DNA of 64,000 nucleotides from Mastigocoleus testarum BC008. GTDB taxonomy: Bacteria > Cyanobacteriota > Cyanobacteriia > Cyanobacteriales > Nostocaceae. Position 1 is the stretch's first letter, and each line of letters starts with the position of its first letter. The notes under the pieces are model-generated. The model did not search any database. It was not told the DNA's origin and was given only the letters and a program-made list of their open reading frames with translations. Positions 47,426-56,059 of this stretch are shown here, piece after piece. Where the stretch lies: positions 1-64,000 of the forward strand of contig NZ_LMTZ01000110.1 of assembly GCF_001456025.1 (NCBI RefSeq), written 5' to 3'. A program made the position numbers and the translations under genes.

Positions 47426-47992
47426 GTGGAAAACACAAAAAATATTAGCAAATACTTAACCCCTTTTCAACGAAAACTGCTCGAGAAAAACTTACAAACC
47501 AATCTACATCCGAAATATCGTTGTCGTATTCAAATTATGTTGCTTGCAGATATGGGTTATACCAAAGCCCAAATTAGCAAAACTTTAGGGTGTACTCAGG
47601 AAACTACTCGATATTGGATCGCACAAGCGCGTTCAGGTCAAGCACACAATTGGGATGATTGTCCGGTCGGTCGTCCTAAAGTTACGAGTGAGGAATACCT
47701 GGAGCGATTAAAAGAATTGGTAAGCAACAGTCCTCGCGATTATGGTTATTCATTTGAGCGTTGGACGGGACAGTGGTTGAGCAAGCATTTAAACAAGGAG
47801 CTAGGAATTGAAGTTACTGCTCGTCATGTTAATCGTCTGCTCAAACAAATGGGACTTTCTACTCGTTCTAAATCTGTTAAGGGTTTGACAACTGATAACA
47901 GCAAAGATAACTCAAGTCTCTTATTACAAGAACTACCATCTATTTGCGCATCTGGATCCAATCAAATGTGGCAATTAAATTTTTTCGGTTGA
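47426..47992 (+). CDS. IS630-like helix-turn-helix protein without DDE domain
   Basis: A 188-aa protein starting at GTG with a gggagg ribosome-binding site. The N-terminal half has a winged-helix/HTH region as in IS630 transposases (IQIMLLADMGYTKAQISKTL, then CTQETTRYWIAQAR) and the linker WLSKHLNKELGIEVTARHVN. The DDE catalytic domain is absent: the protein ends 60 residues after the HTH region and the next gene begins 65 bases later. It may be a co-opted regulator of the exporter operon it precedes, or a truncated transposase. The clean frame and close spacing favour co-option. Confidence 0.65.
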   Translation: MENTKNISKYLTPFQRKLLEKNLQTNLHPKYRCRIQIMLLADMGYTKAQISKTLGCTQETTRYWIAQARSGQAHNWDDCPVGRPKVTSEEYLERLKELVSNSPRDYGYSFERWTGQWLSKHLNKELGIEVTARHVNRLLKQMGLSTRSKSVKGLTTDNSKDNSSLLLQELPSICASGSNQMWQLNFFG

Positions 47993-48057
47993 AGTTCTAA
48001 TTGTAGTTCAAGGTTGAGATTTTAACTATAGTTCAAGATTTTACGGTTAAAGGTCTT

Positions 48058-51000
48058 ATGGTTCAAAATTCACTTATTATGTCTGTTGATGGACAACAGC
48101 TAGCTCATACACTTGGTTCACTGCTTACTGACTCTGATTTCGATCGCTGTCTGAAAAAAATCGAAATCCAACAACCACTTCCGGGAAAACAGTTTTGGCA
48201 AAGTACTGAAGCCCAAGCAGGTATATATATAATACTTAATGGCAAGGTAAGGTTGGTAGACGATTGTCAGGAGTTGCTTTTCACTTTGGATGAGGGAGAT
48301 TCCTTTGGTGAAAATACTTTGTTTTCTGAAGTATCATTTCAGTCTTATTCAGCCAGAGCTTCTCTTAATCTTAAACTCGCTTATCTTTCGAGTAAATTAT
48401 TACAAAATCTCAATGAAAAGTATCATGAAATAAACGAACATCTTTATCACCAAGCGGTAATCAGAGATTTTTTGTTACTATGTCCTCAACTTGCTCCCCT
48501 ACATAAACACCCTGGATTAGTAGAAGTATTATCTCTCCTAGAAAAACATGAACTACCTCAGGGTAAGCTTCCAGAAGGTCTTAACAATCAAAAGCTATGG
48601 TTGATTCGACGGGGGGAACTAACACATACTTCCGGAAATATTCTAAATCAAGGTAGTATTGATGCTCCCATTCAACAGAATGGCTATTGGGAAGTTACTC
48701 AACCTACGGAAATATATAGTCTCAACCCAGAACAATGGGAGATAGTACTCAATTACCTACCCCAGCTAGCTCAAGTAATTTCTTCTAATACCGAAGGATC
48801 TCAAATCCAATTGCAGGGTAGTGCAGATATAGCAAATTATAGAAAAAACCTTAATCCCCGATCCCAGATTACAACATCTCATATTCGAAGGTATAAGCCT
48901 GAAAGATCTGGACCTCAAAAATCTAACCTCCAAAGAGCCAAGCCTCAAATACCAAAAATTCAGACACCTAAGATTCAAAGTCCTAAAGTTAAAAGTTCGA
49001 AAAAAAATCAGCAAGAAATAGTAAGGGGACAACCAGGTAAAAAAATTAGCCAAGCATATTTTCCCAGTCCCAAATTACAAGTAGGTCACCTATTACAGCG
49101 TATTACCCGACGCTATCCCTTCTTTCAACAGCAAAGTAGTTCAGACTGTGGTGCAGCCTCCTTAGTAATGATTGGTCAGTATTGGGGTAAACGTTTTAGC
49201 ATCAATCGTCTGCGAGAAATTTCCCATGCTGACCGCAACGGTGCATCATTACGTGGTTTAGTTCTTGCAGCAGAAAGTATTGGTTTTACAACCCGACCAG
49301 TTAAAACTAACCTTCTGCAATTAGAGCAACAAAGTTTACCAGCCATCGCCCATTGGGAAGGTAAACACTATATCGTTGTTTACGAAGTGACTCGTACTCA
49401 TGTAATTGTCGGCGATCCCGCGATCGGTCAGCGCAATCTGACTCGCGCAGAATTTGAAACTGGTTGGACTGGTTATACCTTATTACTTCAACCTACAGCA
49501 TTATTAAAAGAAGCTGAACAAAGCAATCTTCCTTTTTGGCAATTTATCGAGTTAGTTAAGCCTCACCGACTAGTATTGTTGGAAATATTTTTGGCTTCTG
49601 TCTTTATTCAGGTTTTGGGACTAATTACACCAGTTTTTACCCAATTACTCCTAGATCGAGTGGTGGTACAACGCAGTACCTTGACATTAAACGCCATAGG
49701 ATTGGGATTGCTTCTCTTTGGCTTCTTTAAAATCGCCATGACGGGATTGCGACAGTATCTTTTAGATCATGTGGCGAATCGAATTGATATTGCCCTAATT
49801 GTCGGATTTATTAATCATACTTTACGTTTACCCCTAGAATTTTTTGAATCTCGCTATGTTGGCGATATTATTTCCCGCGTCCAGGAAAACCATAAAATCC
49901 AGCAATTTTTAACTGGGGAAACCCTATCCATTTTGTTGGATATGTTGACCATGTTTGTTTATACCGGGTTAATGTTCTGGTATAGCTGGAAATTAGCACT
50001 GTTAGTCTTGGTAATCGTACCCCCATTTATCTTACTAGCACTAGTTGCCACACCCTTTCTACGAAAAATTTCCCAGGAAATATTCGCTGCTTCTAACGAA
50101 CAGACCAAATATCTGATTCAATCTTTAACTGGTATTCGCACAATTAAATCATTAGCAGTAGAACAAACTGTACGTTGGCATTGGGAAGAACTATTTGCTA
50201 AGTCCATAAAAAAATCTTTTTCAGGACAAATAATTGGTAATACCCTATCTATATTTAGCTCTACGATTCAGACCCTAGTTACTACATTATTATTATGGTT
50301 TGGAGTTTGGCAAGTAATCCAAGGTGAACTAAGCATTGGGCAATTAGTCGCTTTTAATATGTTAATGGGTAATGTTATTAGTCCATTTCAAAGACTGACC
50401 TTTGTGTGGAATGAATTGCAGGAAATCACGATCGCGATCGAGCGCATTAACGATATTATTGATAGTAAACCGGAAGAAGATCTGCAAGAGGAAATTCATC
50501 AGTCTCTCCCACCTCTAGAAGGTCACATTCGCTTCGAACAAGTTACTTTCCGCTACAATCCAGACAGCGAAATTAACAATCTAGAAAACATTTCCTTTGA
50601 AGCAAAACCAGGACAGACAATAGCTTTAGTCGGGCGTAGTGGTTCGGGAAAAACAACTCTTTCTAAGCTCTGTTTAGGCTTCTATCTTCCCACCGAAGGA
50701 AATATTTTAATTGACGGTTATGACATGAGTAGTATTTCCTTAGCCTCCTTGAGACAGCAAGTTGGTGTGGTAGATCAAGATACCTTCCTTTTTGGTGGTA
50801 CGATTCGTGAAAATATTAGTATTGCTTTTCCAGAAGCAAGCTTAGAAGAAGTAATAGAAGCAGCAAACCAAGCAGGAGCCCATGAATTTATCAAAGAATT
50901 ACCGATGGGTTACGAAACCCAGATTGGTGAAGGGGGTGGAATGCTATCTGGAGGACAAAAACAACGATTAGCGATCGCCCGCGCTCTTCTAGGAAATCCC

Positions 51001-51258
51001 CGGTTGCTAATCCTTGATGAAGCGACTTCTCACCTGGATACTGAGTCAGAAAGAATTATTCAAAATAATCTCAATACAATTCTCAAAGATCGAACAACAT
51101 TGGTAATTGCTCATCGCCTTTCCACAATCAGAAACGCAGATTTAATTTTGGTCTTAAACAAAGGTGTTTTGGTTGAAAGCGGTACCCACGAACAGCTAAT
51201 GGAAAAACGAGGTCAATACTTTTACCTCAATCAGAAACAACTCGCCGTTGTTAGTTAG
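48058..51258 (+). CDS. Peptidase-containing ABC exporter with cyclic-nucleotide-binding-like domain
   Basis: A 1066-aa inner-membrane exporter. Residues about 35-118 look like a cyclic-nucleotide-binding fold (GIYIILNGKVRLV, LDEGDSFGENTL), followed by a linker at about 265-340 rich in Pro, Lys and Ser. A C39 peptidase domain at about 355-480 has catalytic C364 (DCGAAS), H437 (GKHYIVV) and D453 (GDPAIG). The membrane domain spans about 500-770. The NBD (about 820-1060) has Walker A GRSGSGKTT (K865), signature LSGGQKQR and Walker B LLILDEATS. Such PCATs cleave leaders after GG and export the core. It is the central gene of the cluster, flanked by HlyD and isomerase genes. Confidence 0.95.
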   Translation: MVQNSLIMSVDGQQLAHTLGSLLTDSDFDRCLKKIEIQQPLPGKQFWQSTEAQAGIYIILNGKVRLVDDCQELLFTLDEGDSFGENTLFSEVSFQSYSARASLNLKLAYLSSKLLQNLNEKYHEINEHLYHQAVIRDFLLLCPQLAPLHKHPGLVEVLSLLEKHELPQGKLPEGLNNQKLWLIRRGELTHTSGNILNQGSIDAPIQQNGYWEVTQPTEIYSLNPEQWEIVLNYLPQLAQVISSNTEGSQIQLQGSADIANYRKNLNPRSQITTSHIRRYKPERSGPQKSNLQRAKPQIPKIQTPKIQSPKVKSSKKNQQEIVRGQPGKKISQAYFPSPKLQVGHLLQRITRRYPFFQQQSSSDCGAASLVMIGQYWGKRFSINRLREISHADRNGASLRGLVLAAESIGFTTRPVKTNLLQLEQQSLPAIAHWEGKHYIVVYEVTRTHVIVGDPAIGQRNLTRAEFETGWTGYTLLLQPTALLKEAEQSNLPFWQFIELVKPHRLVLLEIFLASVFIQVLGLITPVFTQLLLDRVVVQRSTLTLNAIGLGLLLFGFFKIAMTGLRQYLLDHVANRIDIALIVGFINHTLRLPLEFFESRYVGDIISRVQENHKIQQFLTGETLSILLDMLTMFVYTGLMFWYSWKLALLVLVIVPPFILLALVATPFLRKISQEIFAASNEQTKYLIQSLTGIRTIKSLAVEQTVRWHWEELFAKSIKKSFSGQIIGNTLSIFSSTIQTLVTTLLLWFGVWQVIQGELSIGQLVAFNMLMGNVISPFQRLTFVWNELQEITIAIERINDIIDSKPEEDLQEEIHQSLPPLEGHIRFEQVTFRYNPDSEINNLENISFEAKPGQTIALVGRSGSGKTTLSKLCLGFYLPTEGNILIDGYDMSSISLASLRQQVGVVDQDTFLFGGTIRENISIAFPEASLEEVIEAANQAGAHEFIKELPMGYETQIGEGGGMLSGGQKQRLAIARALLGNPRLLILDEATSHLDTESERIIQNNLNTILKDRTTLVIAHRLSTIRNADLILVLNKGVLVESGTHEQLMEKRGQYFYLNQKQLAVVS

Positions 51259-51366
51259 CAATTATTTAACTTGTATTTATTTGTTTGCGTTTATTTGTTT
51301 TTGTGATTTCGTTCTTTGATCTACTGCTGAAGTAAACGGACTAAATTCTAGCTTGAAGGGGAAAAA

Positions 51367-52794
51367 ATGGCTGATATTAAACATAACTATTCCAATAATT
51401 CTAGTACTGGGAATAATTCATCTTTAACAGAAGCTAAATTATCTAAGTCTTCTAATTCTAAATCTTCTAATTCTAAATCTTCTAGTGCTAAATCTTCTAT
51501 TTCTCAACATTCTAATAATGACTGGTCTTCTCTAACTCGAGAAATAATTGATACCTTACCTCGAGTTTGGACGCGAGGATTACTTTATTTTCTCATGGTT
51601 TTTATCGGAGTTGTTTTACCTTGGGCGATGTTTTCTCAAGTTGATGAGACAGGGAATGCTAGGGGGAGATTAGAACCTCAAGGTAAAGTTTTTACAGTGG
51701 ATTCACCAGTTTCAGGAACCATCGCCGAAGTTTTTGTCAAAGAAGGTCAATTAGTACAAAAACAACAACCCTTATTAGAACTTGAATCCGAACCAGTCAA
51801 GAGCGAACTAAAGCAAATTGAAATAAGACTAGAAGGTCAAAAGAAAGAATTAACTCAGTTAAAAGTTTTGGAAAATCAACTAGTTCTAGCAGTTAACAGT
51901 CAGAAAGAACAAAACAAAGCTCAACAGCTAGAAAAACAAATCCAAATAGATGAAGCTCGACAAAGTCTGGAGTATAGTCAAACAGCCAAAAACTTAGCTC
52001 AGACCAGATATAATGAGGCAATTAAAGAAGTACAGCGTTTCAGTAAAGCCAAAGAAGAAGGAATAGTAGCCGAAATTCAAGTAGTTGATAAAGAAGACCT
52101 AGCTCAGGAAAGAAAAGGATTACTCCAGCAAGCTAATTCCAATATTGCACAAGCTAAACTTCGTCTAGAAGAACAAGAAGAAAACTATCAGAGTTTACTT
52201 GCTTCCCACAAAATAACTTTAATCCGAAGCCAAGAACAGCTAGAAGAATCAGAAACAAAAATAGAAACCCTTGAATCTCAAATCAAAGAAAATTATAACC
52301 AAATAGATGCTTTAAATTATCAGTTAGAACAAAGGATAGTTAAAGCACCAGCTAGTGGTTCAATTTTTCAATTATCAATTCCCAAACCTGGAGCAGTTGT
52401 AAATCCAGGAGATGCGATCGCGGAGGTTGCTCCGAAACGATCGCCCCTAATTCTTAAAGCTCAAATGAACACCACAGAAAGTGGTTCTTTGGAAAAAGGA
52501 ATGTCAGTCAAGCTGAAGTTTGATGCTTACCCATTTCAAGATTACGGTGTATTTGAAGGAAAATTAATTAATATTTCTCCTACTACTAAAGTGACAAATA
52601 CGCAGAGTGGTCAAATAGCTGCATATGATTTAGACATCGAACTAAAACAAACTTATATTCAAGTCCAAAACAAACGTATTCCTTTAAGACCAGGTCAAAC
52701 CGCTACAGCAGAGGTAATAGTTCGACAGCGTCGCTTAATTGATTTTGTTCTCGAGCCATTTCAAAAACTCCATGAGAATGGTTTAGAACTTTAA
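51367..52794 (+). CDS. HlyD-family membrane fusion (periplasmic adaptor) protein
   Basis: A 475-aa adaptor linking the exporter to an outer-membrane channel. It begins with a Ser/Lys/Asn-rich tract of repeated SNSKSS units (about residues 24-50), followed by one membrane span (LLYFLMVFIGVVLPWAMFS, about 75-95), a barrel-sandwich/lipoyl half (VDSPVSGTIAEVFVKEGQLV), a long alpha-helical hairpin (about 155-320) and the second lipoyl half (VKAPASGSIFQLSIPKPGAV). It follows the PCAT by 109 bases with a gaagggg ribosome-binding site. Confidence 0.95.
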   Translation: MADIKHNYSNNSSTGNNSSLTEAKLSKSSNSKSSNSKSSSAKSSISQHSNNDWSSLTREIIDTLPRVWTRGLLYFLMVFIGVVLPWAMFSQVDETGNARGRLEPQGKVFTVDSPVSGTIAEVFVKEGQLVQKQQPLLELESEPVKSELKQIEIRLEGQKKELTQLKVLENQLVLAVNSQKEQNKAQQLEKQIQIDEARQSLEYSQTAKNLAQTRYNEAIKEVQRFSKAKEEGIVAEIQVVDKEDLAQERKGLLQQANSNIAQAKLRLEEQEENYQSLLASHKITLIRSQEQLEESETKIETLESQIKENYNQIDALNYQLEQRIVKAPASGSIFQLSIPKPGAVVNPGDAIAEVAPKRSPLILKAQMNTTESGSLEKGMSVKLKFDAYPFQDYGVFEGKLINISPTTKVTNTQSGQIAAYDLDIELKQTYIQVQNKRIPLRPGQTATAEVIVRQRRLIDFVLEPFQKLHENGLEL

Positions 52795-52919
52795 TTCGGA
52801 TTTTTAATTCACATTTTATAGCAGTAGCTATCTAAGATTATTTGAAATTATTTATTCTCTTTTTCCTATTACCTGTTCCCTGTTCTCTATTCCCAAAATT
52901 CATAACAAGGAGACCGATC

Positions 52920-53708
52920 GTGTCAGAAATTTTAACTCTTTCCCCACAAGACCTTTTTAACCAAGTGCGAATTTCCTGTCAAATACCAGCCACAGTTGAA
53001 AGGTTTTTGCATCGCGAAATTGTTACTCGTACAGCCAAAGAAGCTGATATAAAAATCGAGCCAAATGAACTTCAGGAAGCAGCAGATACTTGGCGATTAA
53101 TGAATCAACTCCATAGCGTTGATGATACCTGGTCATGGCTACACAGACATCATATATCTTTGGATGAATTTGAAGAATTAATTTCTGCTAATATTCTTTC
53201 TTCTAAGTTAGCTCAACATCTTTTTGCTCATCAAGTTGAGCCTTATTTTCTGGAATTTCAACAAGATTATGCTCGAGTTGCAATGTACGAAATCGTTTTA
53301 GATGATGTAGATATAGCTAGGGAATTATTTTATGCTTTGAGTGAAGAGGAAATTAGTTTTTTTGAAGCAGCTTACCAATATATTACCGATACAGAATTAC
53401 GCCGAAAAGGAGGATATAAAGGAGTAATATACCGCAAAGATTTAAAACCAAAAATTTCCGCTGCTGTTCTTGCTGCGAATCCTCCCCAAATTCTCAAACC
53501 AATTATTACTGCTGAGGGAGTGCATTTGATTAGAGTGGAAGAAGTTATTGAATCTAAATTGGATGAAACTTTGCGTCAAAGTATTTTGACTGATTTGTTT
53601 AGTAATTGGCTTAAGCAACAAGTTGGAAAATTTGAAGTTGAAATTAATTGTGATTCTTCTAAGAAGCATAACCAAGTTTCTACTTCTCCCTGCAAAACTC
53701 CTGTTTAA
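52920..53708 (+). CDS. Parvulin/SurA-like peptidyl-prolyl isomerase
   Basis: A 262-aa protein from the GTG at 52920, which has an aaggag ribosome-binding site 8 bases upstream. An upstream ATG at 52842 would add 26 residues translated from a gttccctgttc-type repeat and is rejected. Residues 1-120 resemble the SurA chaperone region; residues about 125-235 form the parvulin domain (ELRRKGGYKGVIY, LAANPPQILKPIITAEGVHL). Such isomerases accompany PCAT-HlyD exporters in cyanobacterial bacteriocin-type clusters and may fold exported substrates. Confidence 0.9.
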   Translation: MSEILTLSPQDLFNQVRISCQIPATVERFLHREIVTRTAKEADIKIEPNELQEAADTWRLMNQLHSVDDTWSWLHRHHISLDEFEELISANILSSKLAQHLFAHQVEPYFLEFQQDYARVAMYEIVLDDVDIARELFYALSEEEISFFEAAYQYITDTELRRKGGYKGVIYRKDLKPKISAAVLAANPPQILKPIITAEGVHLIRVEEVIESKLDETLRQSILTDLFSNWLKQQVGKFEVEINCDSSKKHNQVSTSPCKTPV

Positions 53709-54310
53709 GTTTTATTATTACCAATAATTGGTATTTTTACTCTCACCATCAGCCCCCTCAAGGGGGTTTATTTACTTTTAACTTCATTAACTCGCATCTT
53801 GCACCAACAAAAATTGATGCAATTGTATTACTCAGTAAAAATCTGAAAGCCTTGATTTAACGATAAAAGATACTAAAAATTAGGTAGCTTTATCGCGCTT
53901 ATTTTGAATTTACATGGGTTTTTACTTAGAGGTGCAAGATATGAGCGCCCCAGGAGGGAAAGTCAAAAGTCAAAAATCATTAGCATCGCGTGTCCGTAGG
54001 ACATAAGTCAAAAGTACTAAATCTCCCTCCCAATGAATGAAACTAGCACATTTTTTTGACTTTAGCTGAAAGTTTTACTATATAAGGGTTTTAAAATGTG
54101 CAAGTTAGAAGTTAATGAAATCACCTTGTTTATATTTTAAATCTGGTCTATTTTATTTGCTATTTATTCGGACAAAAAGTAATTATCATATGTCTTTTTT
54201 ATATGCTTAAACATATTGATTTTTTATTCCAAATAAATGACCATGATTAATAACAGTAAGACAAGTTTTGCTGTGACGTAAAAGCAGAAAAAATATTAGG
54301 AAATAAATAA
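53709..54310. other. Spacer with terminator and dispersed repeat
   Basis: The terminator at 53753-53770 is followed by a dispersed-repeat copy at 53961-54012 with core ttagcatcgcgtgtccgtag. From about 54060 to 54300 AT-rich promoter-like sequence precedes the GG peptide gene. No additional gene was found. Confidence 0.55.
53753..53770 (+). terminator. Terminator of the exporter operon
   Basis: ccccc-tcaa-ggggg stem-loop followed by a T-rich tail, about 45 bases after the isomerase stop codon. Confidence 0.7.
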
Positions 54311-54562
54311 ATGCTAGAACTTACAAATTTGAAACCAAGTAATGTTGAACTAACAGAAGAGGAGACAGAGAAACTTTATGGCGGAGCTGCAGGCTTTGTA
54401 GCTGGTGTAGCTAATACTGTTTGGGATGTCGGTGTAAATGGTTGGTACGACCCATCAGCAATTAACGGAAAATTTTGGACTAGTAGTCTAGGCAAAATAG
54501 GGATTGCAACTGGTATTGGTGCTGCATTTGGCGGTCCTAAAGGCGCTGCTCTTGAAGGTTAA
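54311..54562 (+). CDS. GG-leader bacteriocin-like peptide precursor
   Basis: An 83-aa precursor. Leader residues 1-25 end in ELTEEETEKLYGG, a typical double-glycine processing site for C39 exporters. The core of 58 residues starts AAGFVAGVANTVWDVG and ends GIGAAFGGPKGAALEG, with Gly-rich helical GxxxG-like patterns as in class II bacteriocins and no Cys. It is 600 bases downstream of the exporter operon on the same strand. A taggaaat element precedes the ATG. Toxic activity is inferred only from form. Confidence 0.8.
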   Translation: MLELTNLKPSNVELTEEETEKLYGGAAGFVAGVANTVWDVGVNGWYDPSAINGKFWTSSLGKIGIATGIGAAFGGPKGAALEG

Positions 54563-55144
54563 ACCATTTATCCTAAAAAAATAAAAATTTGAGGTTTGCA
54601 ATCCCTAAATTTTGAATATTTTTGAGAATTTAAGTAGGGCTTGCTGAAAAAGTAGAGTTTCGCGAATCTAGAAGCCACATAGCTTGCAAAATATTAGTTT
54701 CGTCCCTTGGTTTCTAATTTACCCAGGGATGTCAGGGAATAAAGTGCAAGGTTTTTGAGACTATAAACATTATTTCCCTGCACTTGTTTGGCACAAAAAA
54801 GCTTAAAAAGCTTGTCTGTTATAGGTTTCAGTTTTATTCAGCAAACCCTAAGTAACATGTAGCGGATTCCAACTAAGTGGGGTACAGTTCAAAAACTGAA
54901 AGTCAGTTATAAAGCGGATTCTACTCCTGGCTTCTAAATTCTGCTATAAACTCAAAAAACAACCTCTAGTTAAGCTGAAGCACATTTAAATTGAATAATT
55001 CAATGCCTGTAATGCTACTAAATGCCAAGAAGCTTATGCTAGAGGTTTCTCACACAAAACTGAGTTAACAAATACTGAAGTGTTGCTTAATATTAAAGGT
55101 TATGATTAGCATTATTTCAGAAATAAATAGAGGATAAATTAATA
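54563..55144. other. Spacer holding a miniature transposon-like element
   Basis: Apart from the 54636-54849 element the region holds no gene. Right of the element, to 55144, it is AT-rich and unstructured, ending with an agagg ribosome-binding site for the membrane protein gene. Confidence 0.55.
54636..54849. mobile_element. Miniature inverted-repeat transposable element (214 bp)
   Basis: Ends agggcttgctgaa and ttcagcaaaccct are inverted repeats with one mismatch in 13. The 4-base flanks aagt at 54632-54635 and 54850-54853 are identical, a likely target-site duplication. The interior encodes nothing. A transposase elsewhere in the genome would be needed to move it. Confidence 0.8.
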
Positions 55145-55483
55145 ATGTTCCATTTAGCAGAGTCAAATAATATTATAGTGTTTGCAATCACTGGCGGATG
55201 CTTTTGTGCTATTTTGTCTAGTGTTATCGACGATGTATTTGAAATATTTATTGTCAAAAATCGCACCATAAACATCAGAAAAATTTTAAGTAAATATACA
55301 ATCTCAATTTTCACATTGGGACTTTTTTTGGGTCTAATATTTTATGCTTTTGCTCTGAAAGAGAATAAACCAATTCAGATGATTATTCTTTTTACAGTAA
55401 GCTTTGGACTGGTTGCTCCTATTCTGTCAAAATTAATCGTACTTTTTTATACCCAATTATTTTCTAAAAAACAAAACAGTTAG
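55145..55483 (+). CDS. Small multi-span membrane protein, possible immunity protein
   Basis: A 112-aa hydrophobic protein with three or four membrane helices (IIVFAITGGCFCAILSSVI, FTLGLFLGLIFYAFAL and FTVSFGLVAPILSKLIVLFY) and a basic tail. It is not recognised. Its position between a GG peptide gene and a protease gene, on the same strand, fits a bacteriocin immunity or accessory protein, which are often small and hydrophobic. This is inference from context only. Confidence 0.55.
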   Translation: MFHLAESNNIIVFAITGGCFCAILSSVIDDVFEIFIVKNRTINIRKILSKYTISIFTLGLFLGLIFYAFALKENKPIQMIILFTVSFGLVAPILSKLIVLFYTQLFSKKQNS

Positions 55484-56059
55484 CCAACATATTAAAAAAA
55501 TTGAGATAGCTTCATAAAACTGTTAACTAATAAGACTTACGCACGGACAACATAATTACAGTTATTACGATGCAAGAAAGTGGCTAAGCCAAAATACTTA
55601 ATTTGGGATCCGTAACACTACAGTAAGCTAAATGCTAACGTTACGAATGTGTAAGTCTTGATTAAATATAAATAATGAAGAATTTGAAAAACTATCTTAT
55701 GAAAATAAACAAATGGTATTTGTTGCGACCATTGGTTTCCCATTTGTCATTAGTAGAGACACTATGGCGTTGCATCAATACGAGATGATTCAAATATACG
55801 CAAAAAAATTTCTCCTTATTTATCAATTGTTTCAGCTTATGCAAATCTGCTTATCATCCTGAAAATATGCAACGCCGGCACTATAGCTGGAAATGCTGAA
55901 ATTACTATTTTATTCAGCCCTTATCAATTGTTTGAATCATTTCCCAAGGAGAAATCAAAAATATTTTACTATGGTAACTGATTATCTATCTAAAAATAAA
56001 TTTCGATTAGCGGCAAATATTTTATTTTTACAAACTATAGTCTAGTTAAAAATATTCAA
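55484..56059. other. Repeat-rich spacer before the subtilase gene
   Basis: Contains the 55532-55659 element and, further on, ggcgttgcat at 55766-55775 and atgcaacgcc at 55867-55876 in inverted orientation, plus direct repeats of ttatcaattgttt near 55815 and 55920. These look like a second decayed inverted-repeat element. No gene. Confidence 0.5.
55532..55659. mobile_element. Miniature inverted-repeat element (128 bp)
   Basis: Ends aagacttacgca and tgtgtaagtctt are inverted repeats with one mismatch in 12. The terminal sequence matches the 46703-46930 element family. No transposase inside and no certain target duplication. Confidence 0.65.

Noticed and set aside
52842..52919. Upstream ATG for the isomerase gene
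   Set aside because: The extra 26 residues come from a gttccctgttctc repeat. The GTG at 52920 has a proper aaggag site.
53914..54010. Short plus-strand frame before the first GG peptide
   Set aside because: Most of it is the dispersed repeat, and it has no leader-like or domain features.
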